From Epibacterium sp. Ofav1-8 (GTDB lineage: Bacteria > Pseudomonadota > Alphaproteobacteria > Rhodobacterales > Rhodobacteraceae): a stretch of 64,000 bases of DNA. The DNA lies in contig NZ_JAKRFD010000007.1 of the NCBI RefSeq assembly GCF_022348185.1, positions 62,001 through 126,000 of the forward strand, written 5' to 3'. Under the pieces are notes generated by a model, which saw only the letters and a program-made list of their open reading frames with translations, searched no databases and was not told the origin of the DNA. Made by a program: the position numbers and the translations under genes. Shown here piece after piece: positions 51,995 through 62,402 of this stretch (positions are counted from its first letter, which is position 1; every line of letters starts with the position of its first letter).

Positions 51995-53470
51995 TTAACG
52001 GGCACTGTAATGCTGCAATGCGGCGCGCGTGCCCCGGTCCCAGACCATCCGGAGCCAATCGGCAAAGCAGGCCGCGAACCGGTCATTCCGCGACAGGTCC
52101 CCGTAGAGCCCGGGCTGTGCCAGCCACGCCCGAGGATCCTGGCGTGCCGCCTGAGCGTTCAGGGCGAGCGTCTCCCACCGCGGATCATTGGGCGAAATGT
52201 CGCTGCCGTCTTCGCGGGTGCCGGCGCACATGCGCGCCCACAGCGCCTCGACCAGAGCGATCCCGCTGATCGAACCACCGGCATCGAGCGCATCACGCAG
52301 CACTGGCAGGATAAATCCGGTGTGGCGCGACGATCCGTCAAACGCCACCCGGCGGGTGGTGTCGTGGATCGCAGCGTTGGAAAACCGCGCGGCAATCAGG
52401 GTTACGTAATCCGTCGGCGTGATCTCCGGCACCGGATGTACATAGGGGGCGATTTCCTCGGACTGGACCTTGTGAAAAAGCGCGGCGATGTCGGGATCCC
52501 TCATACAGTCCGCAATGGTTGCACAGGACAGCAGTTCGCCCGCATTGGCGATAACCTGATGGCCCGCGTTCAGAATGCGGATCTTCATGGTTTCATAGGC
52601 GTGCACCGCATCGGTGAAGGTCGCACCCACCGCATCCCAATCGGGGCGGCCCGCGCAGAAATCATCCTCGATCACCCACTGGCGGTAGGGCTCATGCGTG
52701 ACCGGCGCCGTGTCGGCAACACCCATCGCAGCAGCGCGGGCGATTTCGGCCGGGCCGGTCGCCGGCACGATGCAATCCACCATGGAATTGGGAAAGCTGC
52801 ACTGCGCGTCGATCCAGTCGGCCAGGTCGGCGTTGATCGCGCGGGCAAGGCCAAGCACGGTCTGACGGGTGATGTCCCCGTTGCCTTGCAGGTTGTCGCA
52901 GCTCTGCACGGTGAAGGGGCCGTGGCCCGCCGCGCGCCGTTGGCCAAGCGCAGCGACGATCGCGCCAAAGGCGGTACGCGGCGTGGCCGGGTTGGCGATG
53001 TCATGCTGGATATCCGTGTGGCCAAGATCAAAACCGCCGGCGTCGGGCTCCTGATAATAGCCGCCTTCGGTCACGGTCAGGGCGACAATGCGGATCTCGG
53101 GGCGGGCCATGGCGGCGATCAGCGCGCCGTTGCCATCCTCGATCGGCAGGTAGTCGATCATCGAGCCCACAATCTCCGCCGAGGTGGCGTCGGGCGACAG
53201 TTCGATCAGCGTGGTCAGGCAATCCTGCGCCAGCAGGCGGTCGCGCATGGCGGCGTCATAGGGGCGCACGCCGGCACCCAGGATCGCCCAGTCATGGGCC
53301 GCCCCCTGCTGCATGAGCCGATGCAGGTACCAGCTCTGATGGGCGCGGTGAAAATTGCCGAGCCCGATGTGGACGATGCCGGGTGTCAGGGCCGTGCGGT
53401 CGTAGGTGGGGCGGGCGATGGCCTCGGGGAGGGAGGCCAGCGTTGCATTCGAAAGAGACAGGGCGTTCAT
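51995..53470 (-). CDS. mtlK: Mannitol 2-dehydrogenase (long-chain polyol dehydrogenase)
   Basis: 491 residues of the mannitol dehydrogenase family. The N-terminal NAD site is VHIGLGNFHRAHQ (about 33-45). The catalytic KXXXXNXXH set is KIRILNAGHQ. It oxidises D-mannitol (or D-arabinitol) to the ketose in the cytosol. It shares bases with the smoS stop (TAATG) and is the last gene of the polyol operon. In R. sphaeroides the same order smoS-mtlK occurs, but there a sugar kinase gene also belongs to the locus; none is next to mtlK here. Confidence 0.92.
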   Translation of the reverse strand: MNALSLSNATLASLPEAIARPTYDRTALTPGIVHIGLGNFHRAHQSWYLHRLMQQGAAHDWAILGAGVRPYDAAMRDRLLAQDCLTTLIELSPDATSAEIVGSMIDYLPIEDGNGALIAAMARPEIRIVALTVTEGGYYQEPDAGGFDLGHTDIQHDIANPATPRTAFGAIVAALGQRRAAGHGPFTVQSCDNLQGNGDITRQTVLGLARAINADLADWIDAQCSFPNSMVDCIVPATGPAEIARAAAMGVADTAPVTHEPYRQWVIEDDFCAGRPDWDAVGATFTDAVHAYETMKIRILNAGHQVIANAGELLSCATIADCMRDPDIAALFHKVQSEEIAPYVHPVPEITPTDYVTLIAARFSNAAIHDTTRRVAFDGSSRHTGFILPVLRDALDAGGSISGIALVEALWARMCAGTREDGSDISPNDPRWETLALNAQAARQDPRAWLAQPGLYGDLSRNDRFAACFADWLRMVWDRGTRAALQHYSAR

Positions 53471-54240
53471 TAGCTCATCCAGTTCCCACCGTCGACATTA
53501 TAGGTCTGGGCCACCACGTAATCGGCGTCCTGACTGGCCAGAAAGATAGCCATGCCGGTCAGATCGTCTGCGGTGCCCATGCGGCCGAAGGGAACGGCGG
53601 CGCCGACCTCTTGCTTCTTCTGACCGGGGGCCTTGTTTTCATATTTGGCAAAGAAGGCATCGACGCCGTCCCAATGTTCGCCGTCCACCACGCCGGGGGC
53701 GATGGCGTTCACGTTGATGCCGTGCTGGATCAGGTTCAGCCCCGCCGATTGCGTCAGGCTGATGATCGCCGCCTTGGAGGCGCAATAGACCGCCACCAGC
53801 GGCTCTCCCCTGCGCCCGGCCTGGCTGGCCATATTGATGATCTTGCCGCCGCCGCCCCGGGCGATCATGTGTTTTGCCACCGCCTTCATCATGAACAGTG
53901 TGCCGGACACATTGATATCGAAGGTACGGGCAAAATCCGCGCGGGTGATCTCGATCAGGGGGGCAGCGGTGAAGATCGCCGCGTTGTTGACCAGAATGTC
54001 GATGCGCCCCAGCGCCTCCGTCGTCCGCGCGATACAGGCGTCGATGCTCTCCTGCCGGGTCACGTCAAGCTCTACCGCAACGGCCTTGTCGCCAAGCTCG
54101 GCGGCGGTCTCGCGGGCACGCGCGGTGTCGATATCGGCGATGGCGACCTCGGCGCCCTCGCGGAGGTAGGCCTCGGCAAAGGCGCGACCGATGCCACGCG
54201 CCGCGCCGGTGATCAGGGCTTTCTTGCCATTCAGCCTCAT
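53470..54240 (-). CDS. smoS: Sorbitol dehydrogenase SmoS (SDR)
   Basis: 256 residues, a classical [12 protein letters not shown] (12-20), NNAAI, Ser in [14 protein letters not shown], and C-terminal NVDGGNWMS. It aligns by eye with R. sphaeroides sorbitol dehydrogenase SmoS, which oxidises D-sorbitol to fructose and galactitol to tagatose. It overlaps the transporter ATPase gene by four bases, so import and oxidation are co-expressed. Confidence 0.93.
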   Translation of the reverse strand: MRLNGKKALITGAARGIGRAFAEAYLREGAEVAIADIDTARARETAAELGDKAVAVELDVTRQESIDACIARTTEALGRIDILVNNAAIFTAAPLIEITRADFARTFDINVSGTLFMMKAVAKHMIARGGGGKIINMASQAGRRGEPLVAVYCASKAAIISLTQSAGLNLIQHGINVNAIAPGVVDGEHWDGVDAFFAKYENKAPGQKKQEVGAAVPFGRMGTADDLTGMAIFLASQDADYVVAQTYNVDGGNWMS

Positions 54241-55244
54241 TGCGCGATCCTCAGACCCTGGGCGTCGAAACGATGGATCACGTCACTGCGCGGGGTCAGG
54301 CTGACCCGGTCACCGTGGCGAAAGCCCACTTCGCCATCGGCCCGCACGGTGATGGTTTCGGCCAGGCCCGTGTCGTGGATGTGAAAGAACGTGTCCGATC
54401 CCAGGTGCTCGGACACCGAGACCACACCGGACCAGGGCCCGTCCCCATCGCTGATGGAGATATGTTCGGGACGCACGCCGATGGTGTCGGCATCGTGTTT
54501 CGCCGCCTCGGGGCCGGTGATGAAGTTCATCTTGGGCGAGCCGATGAAGCCTGCGACAAAGAGGTTGCGCGGGCTGTGATAAAGCTCCAGCGGGCTGCCG
54601 ACCTGTTCGATGTGACCGGCACGCAGCACCACGATCTTGTCGGCCATCGTCATCGCCTCCACCTGATCATGGGTCACGTAGATCATGGTGGTCTTAAGCC
54701 GCTCGTGCAGTTCGGAGATCTCCAGCCGCATGCCGACACGCAGTGCCGCATCGAGGTTGGAAAGCGGCTCGTCAAACAGGAACGCCGCAGGTTCGCGCAC
54801 AATGGCACGGCCAATGGCGACGCGCTGGCGCTGACCACCCGAAAGCTGACCGGGTTTGCGTTCCAGATAGTCGGTGAGATTGAGCGCCTTGGCCGCGGAC
54901 TCGATCCGGCGGTTCTGTTCGGCTTCGTCGATGCCTGCCATTTTCATCGGAAAGGCGATGTTCTTGCGCACCGACATATGCGGATAGAGCGCATAGGATT
55001 GAAACACCATGGCAAGGCCGCGTTTGGCGGGCGGCGTCATGGTGGCATCCTGACCGTCGATGCGGATCTGGCCGGAGGACACGTCCTCAAGCCCCGCAAT
55101 CAGCCGCAGAAGCGTGGATTTACCGCAGCCCGAGGGGCCGACGAAAACTGTGAATTCGCCGTCTTCGATGGTCAGGTCCAGCGGCGGGATGACCTCTGTT
55201 GCACCAAAGCTCTTGGTGACTTTGTCGAGTGTAATACGTCCCAT
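54237..55244 (-). CDS. smoK: Polyol ABC transporter ATP-binding protein
   Basis: 335 residues, MalK/UgpC type. Walker A is GPSGCGKST, signature [14 protein letters not shown], Walker [15 protein letters not shown], and the C-terminal 100 residues form the OB-like regulatory domain ([13 protein letters not shown]). It powers uptake of sorbitol, mannitol and related polyols. It starts 12 bp after the second permease gene and overlaps smoS. Confidence 0.93.
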   Translation of the reverse strand: MGRITLDKVTKSFGATEVIPPLDLTIEDGEFTVFVGPSGCGKSTLLRLIAGLEDVSSGQIRIDGQDATMTPPAKRGLAMVFQSYALYPHMSVRKNIAFPMKMAGIDEAEQNRRIESAAKALNLTDYLERKPGQLSGGQRQRVAIGRAIVREPAAFLFDEPLSNLDAALRVGMRLEISELHERLKTTMIYVTHDQVEAMTMADKIVVLRAGHIEQVGSPLELYHSPRNLFVAGFIGSPKMNFITGPEAAKHDADTIGVRPEHISISDGDGPWSGVVSVSEHLGSDTFFHIHDTGLAETITVRADGEVGFRHGDRVSLTPRSDVIHRFDAQGLRIAQ

Positions 55245-55256
55245 AGTTCGTCGTCC

Positions 55257-56087
55257 TTATTTCACAGCGCCAAAGGTCAGGCCGCGCACAAGTTGTTTCT
55301 GGCTGAACCAGCCAAGGATCAGGATCGGCGCGATGGCCATGGTGGAGGCCGCGCTGAGTTTTGCGTAAAACAGGCCCTCGGGGCTGGAGTAGCTGGCGAT
55401 AAAGGCCGTAAGAGGCGCGGCTTTGGCGGCTGTCAGGTTCAGCGTCCAGAAGGCCTCGTTCCACGCGAGGATGATGTTCAACAACAGCGTGGAGGCGATG
55501 CCGGGGATCGCCATCGGCGTCAGCACATAGAGGATTTCTTCTTTGAGGCCTGCGCCATCCATCCGCGCCGCTTCGAGAATTTCGCCGGGGATTTCCTTGA
55601 AATAGGTGTAGAGCATCCAGACGATGATCGGCAGGTTGCACAGCATCAGCACGATGATGAGGCCGGTGCGGCTGTCGAGCATTCCGAGGCGGATGAAGAT
55701 CAGATAGATCGGGTAGAGCACACCCACCGCAGGCAGCATCTTGGTCGAGAGCATCCACAGCAGGATATCCTTGGTGCGTTTGGAGGGCACAAAGGCCATC
55801 GACCACGCCGCCGGGATTGCGATGATGATGCCCAGCACGGTGGAGCCGCCCGCAATCGCGATCGAATTCCACAGAAAGCGCATGTAGTCGGAGCGCTCCT
55901 GCACCACGGCGTAGTTTTCCAGCGTCCAGTCAAAGAAGAAGAACAGCGGCGGGTCGTTGATCGCCTGCGCCTCGGTCTTGAAGGAGGTCAGGATGGTCCA
56001 GAGGATCGGGAAGAAGATCAAAAGACCAACCGCCCATGCGGCGACGGTGTTGATCGCCTTGCGTTGTTGGGTCACGGAACGTGCCAT
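55257..56087 (-). CDS. smoG: Polyol ABC transporter permease SmoG
   Basis: 276 residues, six hydrophobic segments, with the MalG-type EAA loop (EIPGEILEAARMDGAGLKEE). It forms the membrane channel with SmoF. It lies 15 bp after smoF and 12 bp before smoK in the usual order of carbohydrate importers. Confidence 0.92.
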   Translation of the reverse strand: MARSVTQQRKAINTVAAWAVGLLIFFPILWTILTSFKTEAQAINDPPLFFFFDWTLENYAVVQERSDYMRFLWNSIAIAGGSTVLGIIIAIPAAWSMAFVPSKRTKDILLWMLSTKMLPAVGVLYPIYLIFIRLGMLDSRTGLIIVLMLCNLPIIVWMLYTYFKEIPGEILEAARMDGAGLKEEILYVLTPMAIPGIASTLLLNIILAWNEAFWTLNLTAAKAAPLTAFIASYSSPEGLFYAKLSAASTMAIAPILILGWFSQKQLVRGLTFGAVK

Positions 56088-56102
56088 ATCGGTGGTCCTC
56101 CC

Positions 56103-56969
56103 TTACGCGTCGAGGTTCTTGCCGACGATGCGCATCAGGAATGCGGCAACGACATTGGCAAGGATGATGGCATAGACACCGCCGGCAGAGCCGAGGCCGA
56201 CGTTCTGGCTTTCCAGGACACGCTGGAAGATCAGATAGGTCAGGGTGCGGGTGCCAAAGGAGCCCTGGGTGGTCACAAAGATCTCGGCAAAGATCGACAA
56301 CAGGAAGATCGTCTGGATCAGAACCACAACGGTGATCGCCCGGCCAAGGTGGGGCAGGATGATATAGCCAAAGCGGGCGAGGGGGCTTGCGCCATCCATC
56401 TCTGCCGCCTCAAGCTGCTCGCTGTCGAGCGACTGGATCGCGGTCAGCAGGATCAGGGTCGCAAAGGGCAGCCACTGCCAGCTGACGATCAGGATGATCG
56501 ACTGCATCGACGCCTCGGAGAGCCAGGAGATCGGTTCCGCGCCGAAGAATGTCCAAAGATGCGCAAAGAGCCCGTTCACGGGGTCCATGAACATGTTCTT
56601 CCAGACCAGTGCCGACACGGTTGGCATCACGAAAAAGGGTGCAATTACAAGGATCCGCACGATCCCCTGTCCCCACATCGGCTGGTCCAGTAGCAGCGCC
56701 AGCAACACGCCAAAGACGACGGTGATGGCCAGAACGCCGCCGACGATCACAAGCGTCGCCTGCACGCTGGGCCAGAAGGCAGAGGACGAGACAAAACGAA
56801 CGTAATTGTCAAAGCCGACCCAACCCAGATCGCCGCCCCGCAGGGGGAGATACTTCTTGAACGAGAAAACAAGGGTCATTGTCAGCGGAACGAGCATCCA
56901 GCCGAGCAGCAGGATGACGGCCGGGGCCATCATGATGCGCGCGGCAGAGCGGGAATGCTGGGTTGCCAT
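56103..56969 (-). CDS. smoF: Polyol ABC transporter permease SmoF
   Basis: 288 residues, six hydrophobic segments, MalF-like, with the EAA loop QLEAAEMDGASPLARFGYII. It pairs with SmoG. It is separated from the binding-protein gene smoE by 105 bp that contain a terminator-like hairpin, so its expression is expected to be lower than that of smoE. Confidence 0.92.
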   Translation of the reverse strand: MATQHSRSAARIMMAPAVILLLGWMLVPLTMTLVFSFKKYLPLRGGDLGWVGFDNYVRFVSSSAFWPSVQATLVIVGGVLAITVVFGVLLALLLDQPMWGQGIVRILVIAPFFVMPTVSALVWKNMFMDPVNGLFAHLWTFFGAEPISWLSEASMQSIILIVSWQWLPFATLILLTAIQSLDSEQLEAAEMDGASPLARFGYIILPHLGRAITVVVLIQTIFLLSIFAEIFVTTQGSFGTRTLTYLIFQRVLESQNVGLGSAGGVYAIILANVVAAFLMRIVGKNLDA

Positions 56970-57018
56970 GGGGGACTCCTCATCAGACAGGCGGCACCCG
57001 TCCGAAGACTGCGATAGA

Positions 57019-57060
57019 GAAAAAAAGGGCCAGGGTTCGCGGGGTGCGAAAGCCCTGGCC
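57019..57060 (-). terminator. Intra-operon terminator between smoE and smoF
   Basis: Reading leftward, GGCCAGGGCTTTCGC pairs with GCGAACCCTGGCC (one mismatch) and is followed by seven T, 15 bases after the smoE stop. It is a full rho-independent terminator within the operon. Confidence 0.85.
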
Positions 57061-57074
57061 GAGGAGGAGTGACG

Positions 57075-58385
57075 TTAGTAGCCTGCGGCTTCCATTTCGT
57101 CGGTGGTGAGGGCCTGTGCTTTTTCAAGCGCCTCATCCACGGTTTGCTGACCGGCCAGCGCGGCAGAGAATTCCTGACCGACCTGCGTGCCGATGCCCGC
57201 AAATTCCGGGATCGCCACAAATTGCACGCCGGTATAGGGGACCGGGTCCACAGAGGGGTTGGTCGGGTCAGCGGCGTTGATCGAGTTCAGGGTCATCTCG
57301 GCAAAGGGTGCTGCGTCGAGATACTTCTGGTTCTCATAGAGCGAGGTGCGGGTGCCCGGAGGCACGTTGGCCCAGCCTTCCTTGGAGGCGACCAGCTCGG
57401 TGTAGCCCTTGGAGGTCGCCCATTCGATAAAGGTCTTGGCCTCATCGGTGGCGTCGGATCCGGCCGGAACCGCCAGCGTCCAGGCCCAGAGCCAGTTTCC
57501 GCGTTTGCCCAGGCCGTTGTCCGGTGCCAGTGCAAAACCGACCTTGTCGGCCACGGTGGAATCATTTGGGTTGGTCACAAAGGATGCCGCAACTGTAGCG
57601 TCGATCCACATGCCGCATTTGCCCTGCTGGAACAGCGACAGGTTTTCATTGAACCCGTTGGTGGACGCGCCCGGAGGGCCGTAGTTCGTCATCAGGTCCA
57701 TGTAGAAATCGAGGGTCGCCTTCCACGGCTCGGAGTCGAACTGCGGGGTCCAGTTCTCGTCGAACCACTTGGCGCCAAAGGAGTTGGACATGGCGGTCAG
57801 GAAGGCCATGTTCTCGCCCCAGCCGGCCTTGCCGCGCAGGCAGATGCCGTAGATGCCTTCGGCCTCGTCGGTCATCCCGGCGGCGGCTTCCCTGATGAAC
57901 TCCCACGTGGGGGCTTCGGGCATCTCGAGGCCCGCTTTTTCCATCAGGTCGGTGCGGTACATCACCATGGAGCTTTCGCCGTAGAACGGTGCCGCATACA
58001 GCTCGCCGTCAACGGTCAGACCACCGCGGATCGCGGGCAGGATGTCGTCGGCGTCCCAGTCCGATGGCATGTCGTTGAGCGAGACCAGCCAGTCATTCTT
58101 GGCCCAGATCGGAACCTCATAGGTGCCGATGGTCATCACATCGAACTGACCGCCCTTGGAGGCGATGTCCTGGGTGACACGTTGACGGAGCACGTTTTCC
58201 TCAAGCGTGACCCATTCCAGTTTGATATCGGGGTGTTGTGCGGTGAAATCGTCAGCCAGACCCTGCATGCGGATCATGTCGCCGTTGTTGACGGTGGCGA
58301 TGGTCACCGTGGTTTCGGCCTGAACGGCGCCAGCCGCCATGACTGCAAGTGCAGATGCCGCACAAAGTGCGTTTCTCAGGTACAT
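57075..58385 (-). CDS. smoE: Polyol-binding periplasmic protein SmoE
   Basis: 436 residues with a Sec signal (MYLRNALCAASALAVMAAGA, cleavage after VQA near residue 23). The mature protein is a family 1 extracellular solute-binding protein (TVTIATVNNGDMIRMQGLAD, later GKCGMWIDATVAASF). It captures sorbitol or mannitol and delivers it to SmoFG. It is the first transporter gene, directly downstream of a perfect LacI-type palindrome. Confidence 0.92.
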   Translation of the reverse strand: MYLRNALCAASALAVMAAGAVQAETTVTIATVNNGDMIRMQGLADDFTAQHPDIKLEWVTLEENVLRQRVTQDIASKGGQFDVMTIGTYEVPIWAKNDWLVSLNDMPSDWDADDILPAIRGGLTVDGELYAAPFYGESSMVMYRTDLMEKAGLEMPEAPTWEFIREAAAGMTDEAEGIYGICLRGKAGWGENMAFLTAMSNSFGAKWFDENWTPQFDSEPWKATLDFYMDLMTNYGPPGASTNGFNENLSLFQQGKCGMWIDATVAASFVTNPNDSTVADKVGFALAPDNGLGKRGNWLWAWTLAVPAGSDATDEAKTFIEWATSKGYTELVASKEGWANVPPGTRTSLYENQKYLDAAPFAEMTLNSINAADPTNPSVDPVPYTGVQFVAIPEFAGIGTQVGQEFSAALAGQQTVDEALEKAQALTTDEMEAAGY

Positions 58386-58453
58386 CCGTTTCCTCCCTAG
58401 TGTCTGGATGTTGTGCAGATACGGTAGGGGGAAGGTCCGGGTTTCGTCAATGA

Positions 58454-58475
58454 AATTTTTACGCGCGTAAAAATT
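58454..58475. promoter_or_regulatory. 22-bp perfect palindrome, operator of the polyol operon
   Basis: AATTTTTACGCGCGTAAAAATT, a perfect palindrome with the central CG expected for LacI-family sites. It lies about 70-90 bases before the smoE start and just downstream of the LacI regulator gene. Confidence 0.85.
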
Positions 58476-58514
58476 AAGCGGTGAGGTCGATTTCTCAACA
58501 GCTTAGCGGCATGA

Positions 58515-59546
58515 CTATGCTGAGCTGCGTTGGATCAGAGTACCGGAGAACAGGGTCGTGATCCGCGTTTCGGCCCGCTCGCCCGATTCGATCAGGTTCA
58601 GAATCGCCTCGACGCTGCGGGTCGCGATGGCGGCGTAATCCTGCGCGACGGTGGTCAGCGGCGGGCAGGTGAAACGTGCGTAGGGGTGGTCGTCGTGCCC
58701 GGCCACACGAAGCGCGCTGCCGTTGCCACGCCCGACCCGAAGCCCGCATTCATAAGCGGCCGCCAGGAAACCGATGGCCAGGCGGTCATTGGAGCAGAGC
58801 ACGGTGTTGGTGCCCAGCTCGCGCCCTTGTATGGCCTGCAACCCGCCCTGATACCCGATGTCCTCAAAGTTCCAGGTGTCGCCAGCCACCTGCACCAGCT
58901 GTGGCGTCTCGCCGAGGCGTTCCATCGTTTCGACATATGTGTTGCGCCGTTTGTAGGCGTTTGGGTTCGTAGGGGTCCGCATCTCGAAGAACACCGGCGG
59001 CTCTCCGGTGTCGCACAGGTATTTCACCATCATTCCAACGCTCTGCGGATTGTCCAAGCCAAAAAAGGCCTCGCCGAGGTCCCCAATGGAGTTGTCAAAG
59101 AGAACGGTCGGAACATCGGCGCAAAAGCGTTCGATCGCCTCCGCGTCAGAGGTGCGGCCCAGCGGTGCCAGCAGCACACCCGCCGGGCGGATCGAGCGCA
59201 GCGACTCCAGGTTGTCGTTTTCCTGTTCGGTTTCGCCGTGCGAACTGAGCAGGATCGGGCGGAAGCCCCCCGCGATGACCAGATTCTCGATCACGCGGGC
59301 GATTTCGGCAAAAAACGGATCAGCGAGGAATGGCACCACAATGCCGATGTTCTTGGTCAGTCGGCGGTTCTGGTTCATGGCGTAGATGTTCGGACGGTAG
59401 TCGTGCTTTTCCAGCGCCGCCTCGATCTTTTTGCGCGTGGAGGGACGCACACTGTCGGGATCATTGAAGTACTTCGACAGGGTTGGGCGGGAAATGCCGC
59501 TGACCGTGGCGAATTCTTCCATATTGCGGATTTTGGACTCCGACAT
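58515..59546 (-). CDS. LacI family transcriptional regulator of the polyol operon
   Basis: 343 residues from the ATG at 59546 (GGGAG eight bases upstream; a longer start at 59573 is possible). The N-terminal LacI helix-turn-helix is MEEFATVSGISRPTLSKYFN with the hinge region DYRPNIYAMNQNRRLT. The rest is a periplasmic-binding-protein-like sensor (NIGIVVPFLADPFFAEIA; RVAGHDDHPYARFTCPPLTT). It is upstream of and parallel to smoE, with a near-identical operator before its own gene, so it should control both. The ligand is presumably a polyol. Confidence 0.9.
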   Translation of the reverse strand: MSESKIRNMEEFATVSGISRPTLSKYFNDPDSVRPSTRKKIEAALEKHDYRPNIYAMNQNRRLTKNIGIVVPFLADPFFAEIARVIENLVIAGGFRPILLSSHGETEQENDNLESLRSIRPAGVLLAPLGRTSDAEAIERFCADVPTVLFDNSIGDLGEAFFGLDNPQSVGMMVKYLCDTGEPPVFFEMRTPTNPNAYKRRNTYVETMERLGETPQLVQVAGDTWNFEDIGYQGGLQAIQGRELGTNTVLCSNDRLAIGFLAAAYECGLRVGRGNGSALRVAGHDDHPYARFTCPPLTTVAQDYAAIATRSVEAILNLIESGERAETRITTLFSGTLIQRSSA

Positions 59547-59623
59547 GACATCATCTCCCGCTGGACGCCGCACTTCTTTCGGGCAATTTTGTGCTGTATG
59601 CCCGTTTAAAGTGCCGACAAATA

Positions 59624-59637
59624 TTTACGGGCGCAAA
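59624..59637. promoter_or_regulatory. Second operator-like site, before the LacI gene
   Basis: TTTACGGGCGCAAA matches 12 of 14 bases of the core of the smoE palindrome (TTTACGCGCGTAAA). It lies about 80 bases before the LacI start codon, suggesting autoregulation. Confidence 0.65.
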
Positions 59638-59711
59638 CTTAAGTTGCGCATCTAGTATAAGGTGATGTCCCTTTCCTGCAAAAAGCGCAAGCCGCGCGTG
59701 ACCCCGGAGGG

Positions 59712-62018
59712 TCAGGCGGTGCCGCTGCGCGTATCGGCGCCCGCCTCTGCGTCGTCTTCGTCTGCGGGGGGCGTTGCGACCTCTTCCCATGTGGCGGGGG
59801 CGTCCGCGCTCATGGGGGCGTCGATCTGGAAACGCGCTGTCACCTGGGTCAGCGTGTTGGCCTCGCTCTGCAGCAGCTGGCTGGCGGCCGAGGCCTCTTC
59901 GGCCATGGCGGTGTTCTGCTGGGTCACGGCGTCAAGCTCGCGCATGGCGCTGTTGATATCCTCGAGCCCCTGAGACTGGTGCTGGACACCGCCGGCGATC
60001 TCGGACACCAGGTCGCTCACATCCGTGACCTGCTGAATGATGCTGGTCAGGGCGTGGCCGGCGCGATCCACCATCGAGACCCCGTTGGCCACATGTTCTT
60101 CGCTGGCCGTGGTGAGGGCCTTGATCTCGCCTGCGGCTTCCGACGCGCGGCGCGCCAGATTGCGGACCTCGGAGGCCACAACCGCGAATCCCGCACCGGC
60201 AGATCCGGCCCGGGCGGCCTCCACCCCGGCGTTCAGTGCCAAGAGGTTGGTCTGAAAGGCAATATCGTCGATCATGTTGATGATCTTGGAGATCTCGGCA
60301 GAGGCCTGCTGGATCTGGTCCATGGCCGCAACGGCAGAGCGGACGACCTCGTTGCTCTGTTCCGCTTCGCGCCGGGTGCCGCGCATGGTGGTATCGACCT
60401 CGGTGGCCTTTTCCGCCGTGTCGCGCAGGCGCTTGGTCAGATCCTGCATTGCGGTTGCGGTCTTTTCCAGCGTCGCGCCCTGGCTTTCCGTGCGTTCTGC
60501 CATCTCATTGGCGGCGGCGCGCTGCTCCTGCGAGAACCGGTCCACGTGCTGCGCTGCCTCGACCACCTCCCGTAGGGAGTGGCGCAGGTTCTGCAGGCTG
60601 CGATTGTAGTTTTCCCGCAGGGTTTCATAATGGGCGGCAAAGGGACGCTGGATTTCACAGACAAGATTGCCGTCTTGCAGGTCCGACAGGGCCTGGCTCA
60701 TTTCCTCGACAACAAAGTCGGTCTCCTGCCGGGCTTCGATCTCGCGCGCGCTGGCCTCGTCCGCCGATTTGAGCTTGTCCCGGAAGGTATCCAGGCTGCG
60801 GGCCAGATCCCCGAACTCATCGCCGCGTCGCAGGCCGGTGATGTCGACGTCATAATCCTCACTCGCTAGCGCGTTGGTGACGTCCCGCAGGCTGTGGATC
60901 GGCCGTGTGACCCGATTGGCAGCCGCCCAGGACACGCCAATGGACACCACGATCGAGGCACCAATCAGTGTCAGCACCAGGGTGCGGATGCGATTCACCA
61001 TGGCAAAGGCGGTTTCCGCATCGGTCTCCATGACCAGGGACCAGTCAAACCCCTCGAGTTCCATGGGGATGACCACCGCAGTCGCATGCTCGCCGGAGGC
61101 GGTGATGACATCTTCGAACTGTCCGGCGGTTCCGGCGCGCGCAGCGGCGATATGCGGTGCGTCGGGCAGGGGGGCCAGCATCTCGAAGGCGTCCGGAACC
61201 ACGCTTGGGCTGCGGGCGACGCCATCCGGACTGACCAGGAAAATATTCTCATGCCCGCGATCACTGAGGTTTGCGGTGAGTGCGGCTTGCACCATATCGG
61301 TGGCGATCCGAACCGCAATCACACCAACCGATGCCCCGCGTTTGTTCAGAACGGGCGAGGCCAGGAAGGCATCGCTGCTGCCCACCGGGCTGTAGGGTTC
61401 AAAATCTGCGGCCACCACGGTGCCGGGGTCGGCGTCCAGGGCCGCGGCCGCCACCCGGGCCAGCGCGCTTCCTGACAGCACGTCCCCCGTGATCTCTTCG
61501 GCAAAATCAGCCTGCTTGCGGGTCGAATAGACCACAAGCCCGGCGGGCGTGATCAGATAGATATCGGCATAGCCATTCAGCTCGGCGGTTTGCACAAAGG
61601 TCGGGTGATAGGTCACATGGGATTGCGTGTAATAGGAGCCATCGCCCGGATCGACCAGATCTGCCCGCTGCTCAATGGCATTGGGGTTGTCGGCAACATA
61701 GTGCTGCTTGAGGAAGCCGATCGGGTCGTCATCCTCGATCATGCCGATCACACGTTCGAAGTTGTTCATGGCCCGGAATGTCGTCGGCTGGGCGGCAAGG
61801 TTGGCGACATCCCGTTGCGCCGCGCCAATGCTGAAGGCCAGGGCCTGGGCCCCCGCTTGCGCCTTGGAGGCCTGCGCCGTTGCGACATTCTCGCGAATGC
61901 TGCGATCTGCCAGTGTGTAGATCAGAAAAGAGACCGTGATCACAAAGGCGACCGTCAGCGCCACCATCAACAAGGGCAGTTTCAGCTTCAGTGACACGGT
62001 TGAGAATTTAGGCACCAC
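59712..62018 (-). CDS. Methyl-accepting chemotaxis protein with Cache-type sensor
   Basis: 768 residues from a GTG at 62018 (AAGGAGA upstream; the next codon is also GTG). One helix (about 13-35), a large periplasmic double-Cache-like domain (40-340; [20 protein letters not shown]), a second helix (about 345-365) and HAMP precede the signalling domain. The tip is [20 protein letters not shown] followed by [16 protein letters not shown], highly conserved in chemoreceptors. No C-terminal CheR-binding pentapeptide is seen. It probably detects small organic molecules and signals to CheA-CheW encoded elsewhere. Confidence 0.93.
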   Translation of the reverse strand: MVPKFSTVSLKLKLPLLMVALTVAFVITVSFLIYTLADRSIRENVATAQASKAQAGAQALAFSIGAAQRDVANLAAQPTTFRAMNNFERVIGMIEDDDPIGFLKQHYVADNPNAIEQRADLVDPGDGSYYTQSHVTYHPTFVQTAELNGYADIYLITPAGLVVYSTRKQADFAEEITGDVLSGSALARVAAAALDADPGTVVAADFEPYSPVGSSDAFLASPVLNKRGASVGVIAVRIATDMVQAALTANLSDRGHENIFLVSPDGVARSPSVVPDAFEMLAPLPDAPHIAAARAGTAGQFEDVITASGEHATAVVIPMELEGFDWSLVMETDAETAFAMVNRIRTLVLTLIGASIVVSIGVSWAAANRVTRPIHSLRDVTNALASEDYDVDITGLRRGDEFGDLARSLDTFRDKLKSADEASAREIEARQETDFVVEEMSQALSDLQDGNLVCEIQRPFAAHYETLRENYNRSLQNLRHSLREVVEAAQHVDRFSQEQRAAANEMAERTESQGATLEKTATAMQDLTKRLRDTAEKATEVDTTMRGTRREAEQSNEVVRSAVAAMDQIQQASAEISKIINMIDDIAFQTNLLALNAGVEAARAGSAGAGFAVVASEVRNLARRASEAAGEIKALTTASEEHVANGVSMVDRAGHALTSIIQQVTDVSDLVSEIAGGVQHQSQGLEDINSAMRELDAVTQQNTAMAEEASAASQLLQSEANTLTQVTARFQIDAPMSADAPATWEEVATPPADEDDAEAGADTRSGTA

Positions 62019-62402
62019 GTTGGGGTCTCCTTCGTAAAAGGCAGCGCACGACGCAACTATTAATGCCGGAAAAACGCTAATTTTGTGTTCGCAGAGCGTT
62101 TTGTATATATTTCAGCTGCTTATGGAGATTTGACGGAATGTCGGATGGGGCGACGTGCCATTTTGCGACAGGCAGACCTGGGCGGGGGGGGGCACGCAAG
62201 CCGGTGGCGATCACGAACAGCGGTGCCACACAGCGAGAGCAGCGCTTTATGCCAGCTTTGCTCGATGCAATGCGATCAGCGATACCGTAGCAGCGGGCCT
62301 GATGCTCAGGTCGATTCAGATCGAGGATGCACAGCCATAGCACTGTCGGCGCCGCTGCGCCTCTGTCGTACCATCTGTCTGGTAAGGTATATCCGGGAAG
62401 GG
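62019..62402. other. Spacer between chemoreceptor and tRNA-Met
   Basis: 384 bp without a gene that I can support. The left part holds the chemoreceptor promoter (AT-rich near 62084-62112). A run of nine G lies at about 62184-62192. Confidence 0.45.

Noticed and set aside
54240-56693. Long plus-strand frame across the polyol transporter genes
   Set aside because: It is rich in His, Arg and Gly as expected for shadow frames and crosses three well-defined genes.
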